DNA of 64,000 bases, from contig CM048840.1 in assembly GCA_026545765.1 (NCBI GenBank), positions 89,928,877-89,992,876 on the forward strand, written 5' to 3'. Positions within the stretch are counted from its first letter, which is position 1; every line of letters starts with the position of its first letter. Positions 1 through 11,032 of the stretch are shown here, in pieces. Position numbers and translations under genes: made by a program. Below the pieces are notes generated by a model that ran no database searches, was not told the DNA's origin, and was given only the letters and a program-made list of their open reading frames with translations. The DNA is from Plantago major. Its lineage: Eukaryota; Streptophyta; Magnoliopsida; Lamiales; Plantaginaceae.

Positions 1-1525
1 CTAACATCAATGTGCTTTGTTCTGGCATGAAATTTAGGATTCTGTGTAATCGCAATAGCACTTGTGTTGTCACAGAAAATGGGAGTTTTCTTCTCATCGA
101 GGCATTGAAGGCATTTCACTATTTCCGCCAGGATTAAAAGAGTAAGTACTTTAGGAATGATACAAGAAAGTATCTAGAGAGAAAGATTCTACATGAAGTA
201 GTTGTCCATTATTTGCCTTTTTTTTTACAATTTGTGTTGCACAACAACCAGCAGCAATATATTCAGCCTCTGTGGTAGAAGTTGCAATTGAGTTTTGCTT
301 CTTGCTAAACCATGAGATAAGTCTAGTACCCAGAAACTGACAAGTTCCTGAGGTGCTTTTCCTATCAAGCAGTGATCCAGCATAATCAGCGTCTGAGTAC
401 CCAGCTAAACTCAATCCACTTTCTTTAGGATACCACAATCCTACATCTACTGTACCCTTTACATACCTTAATATTTTCATAGCAATGTTGTAGTGTGTTT
501 GCATTGGATTTGTCTGAAATCTAGCACATACTCCAACGGCATATTGAATATCAGGTCTACTTGCAGTGAGGTAAAGTAGTGAACCTATCAATTTCCTATA
601 CTTATGTTCTTCAACACTCTTATCTGATTCAGTATAGGTCATTTTGGTTCCAATGCTCATAGGTATCTTAGCATTCTTTTCAGAAGGCTTAAGATTGAAT
701 TTTGTGAGCATATCTTTTGCATACTTTGTTTGACTAATGAATATTCCATCATTGAGTTGCTTGACTTGCAATCCTAGGAAATAATTCATTTCTCCCATCA
801 TGCTCATCTCAAACTTGCTTTTCATGAGATTTGCAAAGTCATTACAAAGTTGCTTGTCCTTAGATCCAAATATGATGTCATCAACATATACTTGAACTAA
901 GAGTAGTTTCCCATCATGATTTAAGGTAAATAAAGTTTTATCAACTTCACCTTTCTTGAAACCAATTTTCAGAAGGTACTTGGCCAAAGTGTCATATCAT
1001 GCTCTTGGAGCCTGTTTGATCCATCTGAGCTTTATGGTTTATAGACCATTCTACTTTCTGAGGAAACTTCAAAGCCAGGTGGTTGCTCAACATAAACTTC
1101 TTCTGCAAGTTCACCGTTTAGGAATGCACTTTTGACATCCATCTGATAAACTTTGAAATCATTATGAGCTGCAAAGGCTAGAAAGAGTCTTATTGCATCC
1201 AATCTGGCAACTGGTGCATATGACTCGTCAAAATCTAAGCCTTCAGTCTGAGTAAATCCCTTGGCAACCAATCTTGCTTTGTTTCTGGTTATTTCACCAG
1301 ATTCATTCATCTTGTTTCTGAAAACCCATTTAGTTCCAATCACAGATATTCCTTCTATAAATGGAACTAGTTTCCAGACTTTGTTTCTCTCAAATTGATC
1401 CAACTCTTCTTGCATTGCAGAGATCCAGTCTTGGTCTCCTAATGCTTCTTCAATATTTTTTGGTTCAATATTCGAGATGAAACATCCAAAGAGAGAGTTA
1501 GCATTTTCAGCTATTGCTCTCCTAG
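1..1525 (-). pseudogene. SIRE-A reverse transcriptase and RNase H, broken
   Basis: Copies element RNA into DNA and degrades the RNA strand. Reading down from 1525, the RT palm begins in the 1415-1032 stretch ([14 protein letters not shown]) and continues in 987-229 with the catalytic YVDD box and [11 protein letters not shown]. RNase H follows ([25 protein letters not shown]) and its last part is at 1-101. Three lesions are visible: a frame change near 1525, a frame change with lost bases near 990-1035, and replacement of part of RNase H by foreign DNA at 102-228. It cannot encode a working enzyme as written. Family assignment is firm. Confidence 0.9.
102..228. other. 127-bp filler segment inside RNase H
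   Basis: Compared with SIRE-D and SIRE-C, the RNase H sequence is continuous to base 101 and resumes at 229. Between lie 127 bp unrelated to the element, replacing about 43 bp of RNase H. The segment has a T-run (A-run on the element's strand) at its right edge. I see no terminal repeats or duplication, so it looks like filler DNA from break repair or a recombination product. Its source is not recognised. Confidence 0.7.
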
Positions 1526-2860
1526 TCCTAACACCTGATTAATCGGTCCAATTATATCCTTTGTAGGATGATCTTTGATCCATTTCATCATAGGTTTAGT
1601 GTTGGTAGGATCAATATCCAGGTGATCTGAATGTGAATCACTAAGATTTTGATTTGATACTTTTTCAGTATCTGAGATATCTGACATATGAGAAATCTCA
1701 TGGATATCTGACACTTTTTCAGTGTTAGAGATATCTGAGACATGCATTTCAGCATTCTTATTTTCAGATACCTCTTCATGATGAAGGTTCTCAGTAACCT
1801 GTTCCATTTCTGGAAAACTCATAGGAAATTCCTCATCATGTTTGTGAGTCATCTTGTTGTTACTAGGCTTTTCAAGCTTTTCTACGTCAGAGTCATCCTC
1901 ACTTTCCATAATGATGTTTTTCCTTTCTGAGGATTCTTCTTTAGGATCCCTCAGTAATAGTTCTTTGAACCTTTCTGAGAGTTCATCAATAGGAGGTGTT
2001 TTCTTATTTCCTTCATAGAATACAACATGAACTGATTCTTCAATTTTCTTTGTTCTTTTGTTGTAAACTCTGTAAGCTTTGCTGTTTGTGGAATAGCCAA
2101 GAAAAACACCTTCATCTGCCTTTGGTTGAAATGTTCTCAGATAATCTTTCCCATTGTTTAGAACAAAACATCTACAACCAAATACTCTCAGATGTTTGAT
2201 ATTAGGGGGTCTACCAACCAAGATTTCATAGGGGGTCCTGTCATGGTGTTTGTTTATCAAACATACATTACGAGTGTAGCAATTGTGTTTGACTTCAACC
2301 CAATAAATTTCACTTATTTCAGTGTCAGCTAGCATTGTCCTTGCAGCTTCTTTAAGGGTTCTGTTTTTCCTTTCTGCAACACCATTTTGTTGAGGTGTTC
2401 TTACAGAGGAAAGTTGGTGTTGTATACCTTTGCAGGTACAAAACTCCTTTATGTACTGGTTGACAAACTCAGTACCATGGTGCGATACGATTGCAGATAC
2501 CTTGTCATTTTCATGACTTCAAGCTTTTTCAAAGAAGTTTGGTATCTCCACCACGGCATCGATTTGTGTTTGAGAAGACAACCCAAGTGAATCTTGAGAA
2601 GTCATCTACAACAACCAGACCATACTTATTTCCGGCATAACTAGTTACAGATGATTCAAATAGATCCATGTGTAAAAGTTGCAGTGGTCTAACACTAAAG
2701 TGTCTGATTTTGGACTTGAAAGAGATCTTAGATTGTTTCCCCATCTGACAGGCAGAACAGATACCATCCTTTCTGAAAGATGTTCTGGGAAGACCAACCA
2801 CTAACTCTTTCTTGGCAAGTCTATTCAGAGTTTTGAAGTTCAAGTGACTCATTCTTTTGT
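1511..2860 (-). pseudogene. SIRE-A integrase, broken
   Basis: Would join element DNA to the chromosome. The zinc-binding HHCC region (MSHLNF, CSACQMGKQ) and the first catalytic Asp (HMDLFE) are in 2852-2529. The second catalytic Asp stretch, near 2480-2500, reads HHGTEF where SIRE-D has DHGTEF, so the Asp is lost. The GVAERK segment with the catalytic Glu is near 2375. The C-terminal part ([23 protein letters not shown]) and an acidic linker fill 2335-1511. Frame breaks lie near 2340-2530 and 1520. Several changes here are CAG or CTG turned into CG-containing triplets. Confidence 0.85.
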
Positions 2861-3306
2861 GCCATAACCAGTGCTCTTACGTGACCAGATTGACTCACCA
2901 TGAGACATTCTTGATTGTGGCGATGCCCAATCAACAACATAAAGGCGCCTTTCCGCCGACCAACTAAGACTGTCTGCTTTGACTCATTGTCAATTAGTTT
3001 GCAGTATTTAGCTTTGAATTTTATAGTAAAACCCTTGTCTGCAAACTGGCTCATGCTAAATAGATTATATTTCAAATCCTTGAGATGTAATACGTCAGTG
3101 ATTGTTAAAGTCCCCAATTTGACGTTGCCAAATCCCAGAGAGGGATTTAATTCTCCTCCAGCAAATCTGATATCTGGTCCTGTGTTGCAAGCTTTGTAAT
3201 CAATCAGATTTGCTTTGTCTCCTGTCATGTGCTTTCCACATCCACTATCAAATAGCCATTGTGCTTTGGTCCAGGAGGCATTCTGCACACAACAGGAAAC
3301 AGGAGA
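2821..3306 (-). pseudogene. SIRE-A protease and GAG-pre-integrase segment
   Basis: Aspartic protease that would cut the Gag-Pol polyprotein. The active-site motif DSGCGKHMTG is intact at about 3249-3220, followed by the copia pattern LHLKDLKYNLFSMSQF. The reading frame starts directly after an in-frame TAA at 3309-3307 that separates it from gag; the same stop is present in SIRE-C and SIRE-D. The frame drops out near the pre-integrase region at 2880. This is the best protease copy of the three Sireviruses here. Confidence 0.85.
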
Positions 3307-5778
3307 TTAGGTTCTCATATCTTTGATGGAACCGTCAGAATTAAAAGTTCTTCCAGTAGGAATCCATTTTTGAGTGAATTTCTTTGAAATATGCTTTTGT
3401 CTGACAGGAACGTAAGGAGGAATTCTATTTGAATGAATGTTATCATTAGTAAGAATTATTTTCTTCCTTGGTGTGTTCCTAGGTGCTCCATATGATGCTT
3501 TCAGATACCTGTCAGGTTTCTGAGTTTGCTTTTCAGCAAACTTAGCCTTCCTTGCCAGATTTCTTCTAGCCCTGGCATTCAGATTTTCAGTGGCTTGATT
3601 TAACTTCCACTTCTGATAATTGCTTTGAGCAATTCTAGCTTTCAGCCATCGTTCTTGCTCCTGCTTGTCCTCATGAGCAAGTTGTTTTCCGATGCCTTTG
3701 TAGCCAATACCGTTTCAAGCACTTGAAGCTATCTGAGATCTTTTCTCGTGACTTTGCTAGTCTCTGGTTGATCCAATTTCTTTCGAGAAAAGTGACATGG
3801 GAGAATTTGCTACTCTCGCAATTCTACCATTTTGAAAGACATAACTTGTGGGTGTTTACACTTTTAGTGTTGTGTTTCTTTTCGAGACGTACCCAAGCTT
3901 TTGTTTTTGACTTGTTTTTCCCACAAAGGTTTAGTCGCAACTGCCTTTCCTTTGTCAACAATCTTTGTCTTTTCACCGATACTATAGATTGCATGGGAAC
4001 CGTCTTGCTGAGTACTTACAAATGTTCTTTTCTCCTTACTCTTATTCAGAGTGAGAGAGCAATCTGTCTGTGTATTCAGCCCAAGTCCTTTCTTTTCTGA
4101 AGGATCTCTTAAGTAAGATTGTTCTTCAGTAAGAGTGTCACTAGCTTTGGCATAAGATTGAAAAGATAGTTCTTTCTTCTTGAGTTCCTTGTTTTCAGAA
4201 AGAAGATTTTCATACTTCTTTCATAACTCAGCCATTGCTTCTTCATGTGACTTTTCAGTCTCAGATATCTGAGCTTTGAGAAATGCATTTTCAGCATCCT
4301 TTCTCTCAAATTCTTTAACTAATTTAGAATTTTCCTTTTCAAGAGAATTCTTTTCTTCTTCAAGGTTTTCGGCTCTAGCTCGGATCATTAGAAATTCTCT
4401 TTCATAGATGTCAAGTTCTTTCCTGAGATTTTCTAGATTTTTTATTTCCTCTTCATCACTTTCATCAGTGTAGCAAGAAGTATGTGTTACCTCATCAGCC
4501 ATAAGACAGTTTTCTATGTTAGAGATGTCTGGTCCGTCAATTTCAGCAACTCCACACATTTCATTCTTTTTTAGGCCGAAGTCGATTATATCATGAGTAA
4601 CTCCACATAATTCTGGTGATGGTAGGGTTGAATCATCTGAATTGTCATCTTCAGAATCTGTCTCAACGTCTAGAGCATCCAGTTGAATTTGGATTTTCTT
4701 TCTTTCTTCAGTTAACAAAGCTTTCTGGCTTCTTCTATCTTTCTTGTCGCCTGTCCTTAGTTTGCTGAGGGCAGGACAATCCTTCTTGAAGTGGCCAGTT
4801 TACGACAATAGAAAGATATCGTTTCCAATTTCGCTTCCTCGACATGATGCTTTACGAAATGGCTTGTTCAATGAGCATTGCATATTTTTGTCCGGTGATA
4901 GTTTGAGCCTAGATGCTTTTGACTTCTCTTTGGCTTTTCTTCTCTCAATTTCTCATTGAAAATTTACTCATTTGCTTTGCGGCAAGAGCATCCTCGTCTC
5001 CTCCTTGCTTTTCTTAATTTGAAGTTCCTTGAGTAACTAGAGCAACATTACGCAACTTTTCGGTTGTTTGTTCTCTCGAGTTGTCTCATAGTCATGATAG
5101 CAAGATGAGAGAAAAGGTTCCTTTGAGTGATACTTGGCATACCTTGGTTAAAATAAAAGAATTTAGTATGCTCCAGGTTGTGGTTAAGACTTACGACAAT
5201 AGTCTTAATCTTCTCGAATCGAGAGTATCTATTGCTTTCCCAAGTCTTGCCATATCACTCATGAGAGTGGTAAACACGAAATCAAGTTCTTCCAGAGTTT
5301 GTGGGACCTTGTTTGAAATTTTGAAATTTCAACTTTAGAACTTCGAACTTGTTTTCCTTGGTTTTCTCGGTTACGCATGATTTCTTCAATCGGTTGCGGT
5401 AACTTCGCCGTTTAGCACCCCAGCTTTACCTTGTATGTGCTCTGGTGTCGATCTGATGATGATGTTACGAGCTTGACCATCCAGACGATTCCTCTTGGCA
5501 TCTTCCGATGTCCAGAGTTCTCTGGGCTTTGGTTCGTAAATAACTAGATTAGTAGATCTTCCACTAGTTGACGCATCTGTTTGTGAAGATCCTTCGCTTT
5601 GATCTCTGTTTCTTCCACTCGAAACCTCCATGACTTGCTTAAGTTGTTGAATGACTATTGGGCCATTCTTTATTACTTCGATCATCTCGTCATTTATGGC
5701 TTCATGGTGGAGCATCATGTTATTTTTCCATTTCTCGTAGTTCTCTGGTTTGAGAATGGGTGCATCACTCAGAGACAT
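3307..5778 (-). pseudogene. SIRE-A gag, heavily broken
   Basis: Structural capsid protein. The start at 5778 (MSLSDAPILKPENYEKWK) gives the copia gag N-terminal pattern. The first frame runs to 5386, then breaks multiply. A central acidic and coiled-coil stretch is open in 4718-4221 (ERKKIQIQLDALDVETDSED, then Glu/Lys-rich helix). A basic C-terminal part lies around 3700-3310 and ends in the TAA at 3309-3307. The zinc knuckle expected near 4790 is not readable. The 3720-5450 interval differs from SIRE-C and SIRE-D mostly by loss of CAG/CTG triplets and gain of CG. Confidence 0.8.
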
Positions 5779-5881
5779 AACTGCACACTTAACACACAAA
5801 TTAAATAGTCCTCAGAAGTGGACAAAGTTCCTTCACCTATGTGGGGATCTAGGTTCAGTGCAGAAGGCTGGTGAATCTCCT

Positions 5882-5893
5882 GCTCTGATACCA
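5882..5893 (-). other. SIRE-A primer binding site
   Basis: Reverse complement reads TGGTATCAGAGC, the usual copia site matching the 3' end of initiator tRNA-Met. It lies two bases inside the LTR boundary at 5896. Confidence 0.9.
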
Positions 5894-6265
5894 CTTGTTG
5901 GTCCAGATAACGGCAAGGTAAAAGACTAGAGGGGGGGGGGGTGAATAATCTTTTAAAACTTTTGTCGATAACAACTATTTCTCAGATATCTGAATAGATA
6001 TCTGATACTTAGAGTCAGAGTGCAGAAGACTTAATAAAGATAAGTGGAGAAACAGTTAATAAGTGTGTGTGTGTTTGCTGAAGTATAAATACAGAAACGT
6101 AAATGACACAGCAAGTATAGTGGTATTTGGAGGTGGCGTAATCCTGCAACTAATACACTTCGGTCTATCAGAGACCTAGAATTCACTAGAACAGATAATT
6201 GAGTTCTCCTTACAATAATCCTATTCTAAGATTCTTAACAATTGGTTCCCAACCAAATGTTCCCC

Positions 6266-6467
6266 CTGAGTTGTTCCCTGGCTTTCACAGCCAAGTACTT
6301 CCTGTACTCAGAAACCTTTGAGTTATTCCCTAGCTTCCCAAGCTAAGTACTTCCTATACTCAATAACTTTGGAGTTATTCCTTAGTTTCCCAAATCAAGT
6401 ACTTCCTATACTCCGGTCACCTTGGAGTTATTCCCTGATTTTTCAAACTAAGTACTTCCTGTACTCC
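6266..6467 (-). repeat. Four tandem hairpin units in SIRE-A leader
   Basis: Units of about 44-50 bp, each closed by an outer GAGT/ACTC-type stem around an inner stem such as TAGCTT/AAGCTA, plus AGTAC...GTACT. They lie downstream of the TATA box and so would be transcribed. Two of the four have lost inner pairing. Confidence 0.7.
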
Positions 6468-6856
6468 ACGCCAGTTATGGTGTTGGTTTTGGTTTGAGTT
6501 GTCAGATGAGCGTCTTAATAACTTTTCAGTTAATCAGATAGCTCTGTGAACTAAGTTACTTAATACACTTTACGTAGATGGTATCTTGTTGAATTCTTGA
6601 CCCAAGTCTTATGATATCTGTTCAAGAGAATGAATCTCAGATAGTTGATCTTTTGATTCAACTCCTTCACAGATAGCTTTGCTTGTTTAGGATCAGGACA
6701 CTTAGAACTTCAGTGTTTACTCAAGATCAAAAGCTTTGGTCGCAACAGAAAGCTTTGTGAGTAAGTAAGTTGCTTTGAGAGAGTAAGACGTTCAGCGTTT
6801 TCAAGTTATGTCGTGTGTCTAAGGTTCTGTGCGTTCTCTCAAGCAGTCTAAGTGTT

Positions 6857-6867
6857 GATATTTATAG
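6857..6867 (-). promoter_or_regulatory. LTR TATA box
   Basis: Reverse strand reads CTATAAATATC, identical in position and sequence in all Sirevirus LTRs here (SIRE-B about 8190, SIRE-C 30772-30782 and 44562-44572, SIRE-D 54198-54208). It is the probable core promoter; about 730 bp of LTR lie upstream. Confidence 0.65.
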
Positions 6868-7597
6868 ATGAATTTGAGTGCCGTTTGAATAGTATCCGTT
6901 AGGCTCAAATTCAAACTATCGATATATGTGCATAGTACTGTAGCAGGTTTTGTCTTCTTCTCAGAAGTTGCCGTTGCTTTTATTCAGACATCTCTGTCCG
7001 TGCATTAAATGCATTGTACTATACTTTTGTCCTGTAGTGTCAACGGAACTATGCTTTGTATCAGAGACTAGTGTTGTCTGATTCTTTGCACGTCCTTATC
7101 TTCATTCTTCAGATATCACTTGTATTTATTAAAACAACTTTGTTTGCAATATATATTTCTCTTTCAGAAACGTGGTTAAAGCTCAAGGTATCTGAGAATA
7201 GATATCTGTGGACACTTTCCTTGTTTTCAGATATGTATCTTATTTCTCAGATATCTCTTGTGACACAGTTTGTTTGAAACTATTCGTGTCTTTAAGATAT
7301 CTGGCTAAGATATCTGAACAATCAGATTCAGCAATCTTGTGCAGTTTTCTTCAAGTCTTCAATGTCGTTGAGCTTTCTGCTTGGATGTCTTCTTCTTGGT
7401 CTTCTCTTCATAAAATAAAAATTACATTTTGAGACCTAACATCCTATACAAGATTAGCTAGACTATCATACTTAGTGGGTTTCCTCTTTTACAATGTTCA
7501 AGTGAACCAAGAGTACTAATCACCTTTCTGAGACTAAGATAAGTCATCATGTTGCTAATCAAAATCTAAACAGATATTTCTAACAAAATATCTAACA

Positions 7598-8912
7598 TAT
7601 ATCTTCTCTTGATTCCTAAATACACTAGTTTCCCAACCAAGTGTTCCCCCTGAGTTATTCCCCGGCTTTCACAGCCAAGTACTTCCTGTACTCAGAAACC
7701 TTTTTGAGCTAATCCTTAGCTTCTCAAGCTAAGTACTTCCTGTGCTCAGCAACCTTGGAGTTATTCCTTAGTTTCCCAAACTAAGTACTTCCTATACTCC
7801 ACGCCGAATATGGTGTTGGTTTTAGGTTTCTTTGTCAGGTGAGCTTCTTAAATAACTTATTCAGTTATTCAGATAGCTCTGTGAATCAAGTATACTTAAT
7901 ACACTTTTCAATGTATGGTATCTTGTTCTCTACTGACCCAAGTCTATTTTAAGTGTTCCAGAGAATGAATCTCAGATATGAAATCTTAGTTCAACTCCTT
8001 CACAGATAACAATGCTTGTTAAGGATCAGGACACTTAGAACTTTTGTGCTACTTAGAATCAAGAGCTTTGGTCGCAACAGAAAGCTTGAAGGTAAGTAGT
8101 TTGCTTGAGAGAGCTTGTGTGTGAGTATTCAATCTAAGTTCAGTGTTAAGTGTGTGTTCTCAAGCAGTCTAAGTGTTGATATTTATAGATGAATTTGAGT
8201 GCCGTTTGAATAGTATCCGTTAGGCTTAAATCAAATTCAAACTATTGATATCTGAATATAGTACTGTAGCAGGTTTGTCTTCTTCTTCAGAAGCTACCGT
8301 TTTTGTTCAGACATTTCTGTCTGCGCATTTAATGCACTGTACTATATTTTGTCTTGTAGTGCAAACGGACTATGCATGGTATCAGAGATCTTTATACAAT
8401 CAGAGTTTTCTGGAACTTTGCATGTTCTTTTCCATCGATTATCACAACTCCAGATACCATTTGTTGAAACAACTTTGTTATAAAATATTTCTTTTTCAGA
8501 AACATAGTTTATATCCAAGGTATATGAGTGTAGATATATGTGGGCACTTTTCTCGTCTCTGAAACCTTTTATTCTCAGATATCTTTTGCAACACTTATGT
8601 TTCGAAACGCTTGTTTCTTCAAGATATCTGGACATAGGTATCTGAAAAACCTTTGTCTTCACCAATCTTGTGCAGTCTTCAAATCTTCAAATCCATTGAA
8701 CTTTTCCTGCTGGATGTCTTCTTCTTGGTCTTCTTTAGAAAAATAAAAATTACATGTCGAGACCTAACATCCTATACAAGATTTGCTAGACTATCATACT
8801 TAGTGAGTTTCCTCTTTTAGAGTGTTCAAGTGAACCAAGAGTACTATCCACCTTTCTGAGCTAAGATAAGTCATTAGGTTGCTGATCAAAATCTAAACAT
8901 ATATTCCTAACA
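7598..8912 (-). repeat. SIRE-B: Sirevirus LTR fragment
   Basis: 1315 bp collinear with the other Sirevirus LTRs from the leader region (three hairpin units at 7650-7800) through the TATA box to the LTR start TGTTAGGAAT at 8912. The PBS-side portion is missing because SIRE-A begins at 7597. This fits insertion of SIRE-A into this LTR, with the remainder left of the window. It is followed by TTATG, a possible target duplication that cannot be verified. Confidence 0.85.
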
Positions 8913-8998
8913 TTATGTTTGCTTTTTGAAAAATCGAAAAAACAAAAAAGAATCGAAAAAATGCGAAAAGTCGTGAATGTGGGGGGCCGAACAGCAAC

Positions 8999-9029
8999 CT
9001 CACTGCGGCCGACTATGGACCGCAGTGAG
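8999..9029. repeat. GC-rich inverted repeat, GYP-A
   Basis: CTCACTGCGG and CCGCAGTGAG form a perfect 10-bp stem around an 11-base loop, just upstream of the accessory-ORF leader. GYP-C has palindromes at the corresponding position (25752-25995). Confidence 0.8.
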
Positions 9030-9173
9030 CTGCCACCAGCCCACTTCCCCTTAAAACCCCCAAAAACGTTTTTTTCTTCTTCCCACTTCATTCTTCTTCA
9101 CAAATTCTTCACTTGCTCTATAATTCTATCATCCCATTGCATTATTAGCTTGCCCATCCATCATCAACATCAA

Positions 9174-9794
9174 GTAAGTTATCTCTACTCATTATTATCT
9201 TCATTACATTTTCAATTCAATGTTTATATCATAAAACTCTTTGCTTGCACTTTCTTCTAGCTTCTTGGGTGCTTAGCAATTATGTGCCTCATTTGATTGA
9301 TTTGTTGATGCTTGAGATATGTGGATACATGCTTACTTTTAGTATTCACTACATTAACACTTGCTTGTTGGAGATTTGAGAAATCGTTTGAGAATTTGAA
9401 GGTTTTTGTTCTTGCCTACCAAGTGTTCAATAAAATGTCTCAATAGAACAAAATCCTTTGTCGACCCCTTTCTCCCTTGATTACTTGCTCACATGGTCTT
9501 AACTTGTTGAAGTATGCTTAGAAAACATGTTTGCATCGTCATATGCTCTTAGAATGGAGTCTACATTACAACTTGTCTTTCAACTTGATGCATGACACAA
9601 TTTGAAAACTTGAGTTACATGCCTAGTTCTTGCATTATTTTGAAGTGGCTATTGAACTTATTACAAGCTATAATTTTGCATATGCATTATGTCGCACATT
9701 AGATTCGGGAGAGGAGAAACCCCATTGGATTTGCAAGTAAGCTTTAGAATTGATTTAACTCCAAACATGCTATCTCACATGCTTTTTGGCCTAG
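9174..9794 (+). other. Probable 5'UTR intron of GYP-A accessory ORF
   Basis: A donor CAA/GTAAGT follows a pyrimidine-rich leader and an acceptor CCTAG lies five bases before the ATG at 9800. GYP-C has the same layout (donor 26214, acceptor ending 26627, ATG 26633). Splicing is inferred from this shared layout only. Confidence 0.55.
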
Positions 9795-9799
9795 GTACT

Positions 9800-11032
9800 A
9801 TGGGAAGAACCAAAGGAGGAAAGGATGTAGGTGAACCAAGCACTAAGACAGCAAAGAAAGGAAAGAAAGTGCCATCGGCGACCCTTTCAAGCAAGGCTCG
9901 GAGTTGGCTATTGGTTAATATCGACCGAGGAGTAATTCCCGAGAGGAACATAGAGATTGGATGGGGAATGAACCCTGCCCTAAAATGGATACACGACGTT
10001 TTGAATCTCTATGTTTGGGGAACCTTCACTTCCATCCTCCAAGGGTACGACATAGAGATAGTCCGGGAGTTCTACGTGGAATACTTCCAACTGAAGATTA
10101 AAAAGCCGGAGGATACACTTCTAGATCACCCCATCACCATACGAGGGGTGTAGTTCATGTTTGGGCCGGGAGCTATCAATGATTTCTTCAACATCCCGCA
10201 GGAGCACATTCATGGAGAATACAAGGAACCGACATATCATGAGTTGAAGTACGGAGACATCCTACTAAACATCCCAAGGGTATTACTCGGAGAAAGATTT
10301 AGAGAGGATGCAGCGGGATTATCCATCCCGAGGGCTACGCTCAACGAAAGAGCAAGGTTTTGGATGCACTTTCTAGAGACCAACTTGAAGCCAACCCTAC
10401 ACCACGAAGGGCTTTAAGATGACGTGGCCACACTTGTCTATGCGATTAGGGAGGGTCACTACATTGATGTTGGAAGAACCTTCATGAAGGAAATGTAATT
10501 GGTGAATGGAAACAAAATAAGGAACCTGCCATTCCCCGGTCTTATCACCGCGATATGCAAGAAGAATGGGGTTCCTACTAGTGAGTCAGGATTCGCTCGG
10601 CTCATAGAACCTTTTGATGAAGACAGGACCATCCACTTCCTTAAGATGCATGAGAAGGCTGCCAAAGCCGAACTTAGAAGAAGAGGTGTAGCGGATCCAC
10701 CTCAAGGAGCTTTTAACATGAATTCGTTTAACGAATTTGTGAACAATTATCAGATGGGGAGTCAAGGGAGTGCACGAAGGTGAGATGAAATGAACGAAAT
10801 GGGCTGTAGGTCGGAGTGGAAAAATAATGTTACCTACCTACACAGCTACGAGCAAATCTCTTTCCAACAGGAGAAAATTGACGGATATGGTCACTTTGAG
10901 TATCCACCTTATTTCCCACCACTGCAGCTCTATCCACCGCCTGAGGTCGATCCATCACTGTACTACCAAGGCTATCAAGGATTTTATCCTCCACCGCCTC
11001 CTGGAGGATCTTCGTCCAAAACCACCATCTAG
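9800..11032 (+). pseudogene. GYP-A accessory ORF with four in-frame stops
   Basis: One reading frame of 410 codons interrupted only by stops at 10151 (TAG), 10415 (TAA), 10496 (TAA) and 10781 (TGA), with no frameshift. From the ATG at 9800 it has a Lys-rich N-terminus, then VREFYVEYF, PITIRG, FGPGAINDFFNIP, LNERARFWMHFL and LPFPGLITAICKKNGVP, ending in a Pro/Tyr-rich tail. The same pattern occurs in GYP-C at 26633-27778, and from memory it resembles the family labelled putative plant transposon protein domain. Its biochemical role is unknown. The stop spectrum would fit C-to-T decay of methylated DNA. Confidence 0.7.

Larger units (their letters stand above)
1..7597 (-). mobile_element. SIRE-A: Sirevirus (Ty1/copia), 3' end outside window
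   Basis: On the minus strand the order is 5' LTR (7597-5896), tRNA-Met-type PBS, gag, protease, integrase, reverse transcriptase and RNase H, the copia order. The long leader, gag with a UBN2-like N-terminus and coiled coil, and the two Sirevirus relatives in this window with an extra gene after pol place it in the Sirevirus lineage. The 3' LTR lies left of base 1. It abuts a second Sirevirus LTR fragment at 7598 that starts in mid-LTR, so it probably inserted into that LTR. Its RT region is nearly identical to SIRE-D. Confidence 0.9.
5896..7597 (-). repeat. SIRE-A 5' LTR
   Basis: 1702 bp, ending at the PBS side with ...GGACCAACA and starting TGTTAGATATTT at 7597 (reverse strand). Alignment by eye to the other Sirevirus LTRs is good along its length. 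It contains a TATA box (6867-6857), a G/C homopolymer near the PBS end (5930-5941), and four leader hairpin units (6266-6467) where relatives have three. Confidence 0.9.
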
